From: Macrosoma leucophasiata
Lineage: Eukaryota > Arthropoda > Insecta > Lepidoptera > Hedylidae
Direction: 5' to 3'
Assembly: GCA_036365455.1 (NCBI GenBank)
Contig: JAWQUS010000016.1
Span: forward strand, 13,291,001-13,355,000
DNA length: 64,000 nt
Shown: piece after piece, positions 57,090 to 64,000 of the stretch
How the letters are laid out: each line of letters begins with the position of its first letter
How positions within the stretch are numbered: position 1 is the stretch's first letter
The notes under the pieces: generated by a model
Told to the model about the DNA's origin: nothing
Seen by the model: the letters and a program-made list of their open reading frames with translations, nothing else
The model's database searches: none
Position numbers and translations under genes: made by a program

Positions 57090-60000
57090 TATTCGTAGCG
57101 TAAAACATATTAGACGTTATTTAATTTTTGTATTTTATACCTATTTTGTGCAATGCAGGTAATTAAATTGGTTTCCTATATATGTATAGCTTTGTAAACA
57201 CCGTTTCTATATTACATGCATAGCGGAATGAGAGACAGTTATCAAATATAAAATACATTGTACTTGCAGTTCAGATTTTTAACCTCAAACTAATTACAGA
57301 CGTATACAATTCTATAAAGAACGAAACTACAGGGTGTAAAATATTTAATTAAAGTGCAATCTTAGGTTAAACATTTGACATATGGAAACAGAAAATACAT
57401 ATTTGATAAGCAAAGTAATTTATCGATTGACGATCGAGGTATTAGTGATATTGGGGCTTTCTAAAGGACGTCTCATATTATGACGAACCGTCTTACAATT
57501 TGGTAAATCTCAACAGCACTACCTTCAATCTACAAACGTACCCAATGAATGCCAATAAGCTTGTCCATTCTTTATTTGAAAGGACTCAACATAGATAACT
57601 GGTAAATCTTAGGTGGCAATACTGATAACCCTTCGAGAAAATAGGCGCGAGGCGAATTATGACTTCATTAAGCAATTACATTTAGTTGTTTTTGTATTAT
57701 ACATTAAAACCATATAAGTTGTGTATTTTTACAAAAAGATGCAATGTTTTCTAGAAGACTACGACTTATTTGAATGTCCGATTACAAAAGTTTACGATTC
57801 GTTGTATTGCTACAACATCACAAGAATATATTTCACATTTCTTCAACAAAGTCTGCGGAGCGCTTTTTGTAGTAAAAAAATATCATAAATGATGAATAGC
57901 AGAACAAAAACACCACATGCGTTAATATCTACATAACAAAACTAGTTTTTCTAATGATGTTTTGTGTTTGCAGCAATGATAAAAGTTTTTCACTTAAATA
58001 TAGATCCGTTACAAATTATGGAAGACAGATTGATTTACATACCTCTGTTTAAATACATAGATTTATATTTGTTTTGATATTTATAGGTAGCGGTTGTAAA
58101 ATAAAAGCAAATATGTACTACAAGTTTTTGTTTTTGTTCGAGTCTGTATTTGACTGGTATTCGACTTATAAAATGCTTAGAAAGCTCTCAGATAAAAAAT
58201 AAATAAACAAAAAATTTCAGCGATAAACGCTGTTTAAATAATTATTTTTTCGATCACGGTTTCGATAGCTGAAAAATGAAGAGCTCCGCTTACTTTAGGC
58301 CTTATTTATACTATGAAATTAGGTAGTTTCTAAAAAGTCACGTTTTATAAGCCTACTATTTCGCCGTAAGATGTATGATGAGCTCTCTGCCTGCCTCGTC
58401 AGGGACTTAGCGTGTAGATACACACATGATGAGTGAACGTAGTATAATATCACGAAACTTTCATAATATAAATTAGGCTTAAGTCGCTAGTTTTACTCAG
58501 AGACTTATGATACAAAATTATCTAAAATTTCTAAACAATATTTCTTACCCACGGTGAAATTATGGACAAGAGTTATTATTTGTTTATTTTACTAAGTCTC
58601 ACACATCAGATTATTTTTTTATACAGTAAATTGTGTGCGCATTGGACTCTTCAGTCTCAAGAAAAGTCCTAAAGTATTCTACTAATAATATAAGAAAATA
58701 TATTTTTACACGAAATATTAATCAACCAGGCAGATTAGTCTTTACTCAAAATTTTATTTAACCTAGTAAATTATGCTAACGTTTCACCGTTTTCTTATAC
58801 ATTGTTAGTACTATCACTAAACACAAATATCATAATGAAGTCTAATGCGTTTAATATTCCTACGGGAATGATAGCTTTTGGTTATGATAATTAAGTCAAT
58901 ATAAGTGTTTATTTGGTATGAACATGACCACACGATTGTGAGGTAAGATGTATGCTACTCCATTTATGAACGTTTAACTATTTTTTTGTTTGAATAAGTT
59001 GAATGTCTTGAAATACAATAACAATTTTCGTAAGTATAGATAATCTTTGGTAGAAATTTTGGTTTATATCTGAAAATCTTATCATAAAGTATTTGAAACA
59101 AAATATGATGCATATCTGTCTATGACGTTTGTTGATTTATTTACCAACAACAAACTTACTAAACTATAGTAGCACACACCAAACCTTTCCAATTCAGTGA
59201 TACTATTTACATTATTGATAGAAAGTCATAGGTCCCACTAATCCTAAATAACTTTTAATTTTATAAAAATAGACACACAATATTAGAAACACGTTCAAAC
59301 TAATATATTATGAAAAGATGAAGATGAAAAGAAATGTTAATAGACGATAATCCCACAATCTAATTGACACAATATTGGCTACAATGTTTCTAATAATTGT
59401 AACATCGTAATCTGAATGAAACTGTTATTATGAATAAATATAAACATTATTTAATAAAATGATAATAAATAGTAAGTTATAAGCGCTGAATATAATACAA
59501 TCAAAACATAATTTAATGCTAACATCAAAATTAAAAATTAATTAATGAACATTATGTCCCTTCGCCTTTATTGTCCCTACACTTTAAAACACAACTCAAA
59601 GCTATCAAGTGCAAGTTGTCTCGGAAAACACAGACACATTACAGTCCCCAGCGAGAAATAATGCACATCAACCTTACGAAAGAGACATCGGCTATTTTCT
59701 GCTCTGTAGAGCGTTATCTCTTTTTGCCAATGCCGCAATATCAGTGCTTACGTATGCAGTGTGCAACAGAGATAACGCTTTACGGCAATACGATATTTGC
59801 TCATCTTTTTAATTAATACTTATTTGACAGTTGTCTCAAACAATGCATTACATTTTGGACCCCTTGCACCTTAGCCAATTTACCTTCCTCGTAGATTCTC
59901 CTATCCTATCTTATAGGCAAGGAACTACAGTACTGTTAATATGTTGTGTTAACTACACATAATATGTTACACTGCTCTTGATTTATTAACTCCTTCGTGA

Positions 60001-62930
60001 ATCGACGTGAAGTTATTTTTAATTTAGAAAAAAAGTAATATATTATAATATAGAGGTAAACAATTAATAGACATTATTATATTTAAAGGAATAATCAATT
60101 CCTAGATATCTAATTTTACGTTCTATCTTATCACTGCCGACATTCACAAATAAAAGAGGATTAATCATATTTAAGAAATATTAAAACTCTACAATTGGTT
60201 TGTATTTAGGCATTTAATATAACCCAGCACCACTCATGTGAGTTTAGCAATAAATCATGAGTTGTGTAACATAATAACATGTAATACAATTTAATACATC
60301 AGTATCCGTTCCCATTCTCAAGTCTAACGAGCACTGCTACAAAATTGGATTTACTTTGGTATATTTGGAATGGATATCAGACTAGAACCAGTTTAAATCA
60401 CAGCACCTAATTAGTTGAAATGTTCATAACACTTCAAAAGACGGTTAAGTTAACGCAGTAATAAGGCAGGAAATATTTTAATCACTATACAATATTTTAA
60501 ACAAGAAGCTCGTTTTGCTACACGGGCTATATGTTACTAACACATGTATTGAAAAAAAAAACAATGTAACAAAAAAAAACAGTCTATACGAGATGCTATT
60601 ACTAATCAGTTATCAGGGTCTCCGGTCTAATATATATAGCAGTAAGCAAATTCTACACGTCATAATTAACAAAAACATTATTATGTCTTACATTTTAATC
60701 AGTTTATTAGTATTCTTAATAGAGTTGTTGACTAATTTATTTTTATTGATTTTCTAAAAATCATTGGATAAAGTAATATTATTTGTTTTAGAAACATATA
60801 GTCAATAAGTGATGGTTGTTAAGATATAACGATTCAAAACGATGCGAGTAGTGAAATGACCCAAAACGGCCCAGCACTTTATGACGTCACAGAGTGTACG
60901 ACACCGGTGAATTGAATGGTGAAAGCAAGAAATGTTAGAATATCTTCGTCAATACTGCGTTTTTGTGTAACTTTGACATACTAAAAGTTGTTGGAAATTA
61001 TAAAGATTCTAAAAGTGAAATTATTTCCATATTTCAGTTAACTTCTATGTCACTTTTTTCGTCATTTTAGAAATCTGTTATCTCATACTATAATACTCCA
61101 TTTTCTTAAATTTTGTGCATTAAATTTTCTTAAAATATGATAAAAAGTAGATACTGATTTTGTACTTAGGACACAACACGCAACCCTATTATTTCTTCGA
61201 AGTTTATTGCTAGCCCGACGAAAAGTCATACAGCAAATGTTACCTATTATGACGTGTGGAATAACCCTTATAGAGGCCTTACAAAGGCGCTCGATAATAA
61301 TAAAACATATATGTTGCGATATTCTACAATGTATGAAAGTGAACACCTCGGTGACAATCCTTGTGCCCGGGTATGATAAAATAATAATTTACCCTAATTG
61401 AATCGTATTATCTAAATCACATCTATCACGGCCACTGCATTATTTTACCAGATGAATATCCCCCTGAAATTATATAGAAAAAGATCCGTAATTAGGTTTT
61501 AATAATTTACAATATTTTAAACTGGAAATGAAGTTTTGTATACCTACCCCACTTATTGATTAATCGTGTATTGTTTTTTCTATTAATTAACATAATATAA
61601 TTATATTATACCGTTACATTGTGGTGAAAGGACAAGCTCCATGTTGGGCCCGCACTTTGAACATAATATCAAAAGATAGAGAAAAATACAGAGAATCATA
61701 GAAAAATACTCAAAAAATAATTTGAATCGTTGTTTTTTTGTCGGAAATATTTATTTTATGTAATTTTTGTATGACAACAACCATATTGCTGCTACTATGA
61801 CATTCTTGTTTTTGAAATATACTTAGGACAATTAATTTATTGAAATCGACAATTCAATAATTGAAGGCATAATAAACGATTGAATATCTGAAAATGATTT
61901 AGTGTTTTATGCTTCTTCTCTCAATATAGCGTACAAGATGCGGGCACAAGCTCCATACATTTTGGAACGTCTCATTTGCGTAAATTTTGCGCGTTATTTT
62001 TGCATACCTATAATTTAGCATTCAGTATCGCGTGTTTTCCATGAACTTACTTTTTACTTCACGAATGTGGTCATACATAATATATACATATTATCTTAGA
62101 TTCTTTGGTATAATCATCACTTTGAATAGTTAAAATGTTTCTGTAATTTTATATGCGAAATACATTGCCAAATTCAAAGTTTAGTAGTGAACCATTCATA
62201 GGTCGTAATGGGAAAATAGATGAGAGATGTTATAATATATTTTCTGCTAATTTCAATTCATTATAATAATGAAAATTATAGTTTTCATTATTATAATAGA
62301 AAGATCTAATACAAGTATTACACCACATTCTTCATGTATTTCCCCTTGTGTGTGGGTACACTATTATATAAAAGATCTTACAATAAAAGATAAAATTCAA
62401 ACTATGATGAAAATAATTCTAAATATACAACAAGCTACAAGAGTAACTAATGTATCTATTAATGACATTAGGTAATTAAATAACTAAGTAATAACGAATA
62501 AAACTGACTTGAATACTGTCTCGTTTCATAACACATTTGTGCGTCGACTAGAAATTGTCTTTTGATATGAGCATACTTATATTTTATATAAGTGAACAGA
62601 ATATTACATTATATTAAAATTGCGAATGTATACAAACTTAACGTGCAATACTAAAATAATAACAATTTGTTATAATAGCAAAATAAATTACAATAAAATA
62701 ATAATCATTCATTATTTTACTCTATGGTAATATAAATAAAATATCAACAAAATAATATTTCTTTGGTATAAAAATATAATTATGTGCTGTTCTTTACAGC
62801 GATGAGGTGATAAACAAGAAAATTTAATATTGTGAAAGTGAAGAATGTTTCTAAGTAGTGCTACGCCATTATAACACCACAGACGTGTGCATATTTCTAG
62901 AAATGATAGATGATAGTCGATTAAACGAAA
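57090..62930. other. Long AT-rich region, no supported gene
   Basis: Very AT-rich. Open frames at 59,571-59,816, 60,515-60,757, 61,083-61,346, 62,269-62,475 and 62,712-62,942 lack domains, splice-phased partners and coding-like composition. A fragment GTCAGGGACTTAGCGTGTAG (about 58,399) is shared with 30,709-30,765. At 59,706-59,785, GTAGAGCGTTATCTCT and AGAGATAACGCTTTAC form a TIR pair related to 50,515-50,628. This could be a long intron or 3'UTR of a gene outside the window. Confidence 0.45.
59706..59783. mobile_element. Short TIR element, GTAGAGCGTTATCT ends
   Basis: 78-bp unit with inverted ends GTAGAGCGTTATCTCT / AGAGATAACGCTTTAC. The core CAGTGCTTACGTATGC resembles the copy at 50,515-50,628. 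Confidence 0.5.
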
Positions 62931-62934
62931 TAAT

Positions 62935-63207
62935 TTGAACAACGTTTTTCAATGTAAAGAACAATGGAAAGCCGTAGAACATCGGTGGCCTTCAAAATTA
63001 AATGTCTCTTTAGAACTTTTTATTTCAAAATTAATAAGATCATACAGTAAACTAACATCTCAAGTATCAACTCAAGCTCTGCAGAATTCAGGCATTTTCG
63101 AGCAAGAATCTTTGAAGGGTAACATGAACAGTGAAAACTATTCGAAGTTCATACTCGTCATTTACGTGCAGTTTTATATCATTTTACATTTTATTATTAT
63201 GTATTAG
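62935..63207 (+). CDS. Hypothetical exon or chance ORF
   Basis: An open stretch of 90 codons with mixed, fairly polar composition (CKEQWKAVEHRWPSKLNVSL, then SKLIRSYSKLTSQVSTQALQ) ending in a hydrophobic tail. The middle looks more protein-like than neighbouring ORFs. There is no recognised domain, no convincing acceptor and no partner exon. It could be a terminal exon of an unseen gene or transposon debris. Confidence 0.2.
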   Translation: MNNVFQCKEQWKAVEHRWPSKLNVSLELFISKLIRSYSKLTSQVSTQALQNSGIFEQESLKGNMNSENYSKFILVIYVQFYIILHFIIMY

Positions 63208-64000
63208 TTACGTAATTATTTGATTTATTATTGCTGATTATTTTTTTAATTTATTAAATTTTTGACTCATCTATGTTTATTCATATCCATTATTAAAATG
63301 TAGTGCAAAAAAAGATAAAGAAGAAGCTATAATATATGAGGCTGCCTCTGTAATTTCTAGCTACTGTAGTCAACACGAATTGTGACACGTGTTGCATACC
63401 TTAATAAGTGCTTGAATACTTGCAGAAAGCAAATCGCTTTCGAATACCCTTAAAATGATATTTTATTATTTTGAAGACAATTGTCAAAAAATTAACAATA
63501 GTAACTATCACTTCGAAATCTGACATAAACTAGTATGCGCAACGCCTTTACTATAATCTGCACACGTCTATGGTGGGAATGATCGTTTACAATAATTAAT
63601 GAACATTGGTAAACTTAGTGTTGTTTACAATGTTTGATGAGTGTTGGTGTATTATTGTAGACTGCATACCGCGGAGGTACCCGGCGCGTGATCGAGCAAC
63701 GCGCGCCGTCGTTTAATACCTTCCAGGTATACCTCTCGATTGAACAGTCCCGCGGCTAGAGGTACTCTGGAATATATAAATAATTGGATTACAATAAAAT
63801 TTAACATTTTGTTAAGAGTATAGGTCAGGTCTGTGTTGGCCGGACGGGACAGTCGCGATTCCGGGCGATGGGTCTTCTTCTCGACTGCAAACTGGAACCA
63901 TCGCCCGATTATTTTTTGTAATAGGTGTACGTGTAAACGTATGTCTGGTCGACATCGGCTCGACGCGCCCTTGGCGATGCAGGAAATCTCGCGCGGAAAC
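63208..64000. other. AT-rich then CpG-rich end of window
   Basis: 63,660-63,780 and 63,830-64,000 contain many CG words (CCGCGGAGG, CGGCGCGTGATCG, GCGCGCCGTCG), unlike the preceding 6 kb. A 10-bp inverted repeat (CGGGCGATGG at 63,862-63,871, CCATCGCCCG at 63,898-63,907) lies inside. Probably the edge of a promoter or first exon continuing beyond the window. Confidence 0.4.

Noticed and set aside
1..64000. CRISPR array, operon or bacterial defence system
   Set aside because: No regularly spaced short repeats. Genes have introns and the sequence is that of an insect nuclear genome.

Overview
The window looks like nuclear DNA from a moth or butterfly (Lepidoptera). It is AT-rich, has intron-containing genes with GT-AG junctions, and carries tRNA-derived SINEs, RTE-type LINEs, mariner and hAT elements and many short TIR elements. 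All exon joins below were worked out by hand from splice signals and reading-frame phase, without any database search.

Layout. 1-10.8 kb is repeat-dominated. It holds a small membrane-protein ORF on the minus strand (143-349), two minus-strand RTE-type LINEs (a 5'-truncated copy at about 2.95-4.47 kb, and a nearly complete endonuclease-RT copy at about 5.2-8.6 kb broken by one in-frame TAA), and a ruined Jockey/R1-type fragment (9.5-10.3 kb). From 10.87 to 13.27 kb lies NDUFB10 (complex I subunit, plus strand, 4 exons), with a 1.1-kb TIR transposon in its last intron. A MITE inside another MITE (13.5-14.2 kb) and a full-length Ty3/gypsy retrotransposon with identical LTRs (14,212-19,163) separate it from the 3' end of the next gene.

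21.7-40.2 kb is MARF1 on the minus strand: 17 coding exons, 1238 residues, with an NYN RNase-like domain, two RRMs and eight LOTUS repeats, then a 3'UTR of about 2.3 kb. Its introns are full of SINEs and MITEs and contain a decayed tandem duplicate of the RRM1 exon. Head-to-head with it is PSMD12/Rpn5 (43,340-50,308, plus strand, 8 exons, 450 aa), a 26S proteasome lid subunit. A dead mariner, perhaps itself inside an older hAT-like element, sits between the two promoters, and a nearly intact mariner lies in PSMD12 intron 4. Downstream is a nine-exon plus-strand gene (51,499-55,818, 407 aa) resembling the N-terminal region of insect proteins annotated as putative phosphoenolpyruvate synthase, but without catalytic PEP domains. 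From 56 to 63.6 kb I see almost no coding signal, and the last 350 bases turn GC/CpG-rich.

The host genes do not form an operon or a common pathway. They cover respiration (NDUFB10), RNA turnover (MARF1), protein degradation (PSMD12) and one uncharacterised protein. I found no CRISPR array, no true tRNA or rRNA gene, and no convincing new multi-gene system. The most unusual points are the decayed RRM exon duplicate in MARF1, the young Ty3/gypsy insertion, and several nested transposons whose target-site duplications can be read exactly.
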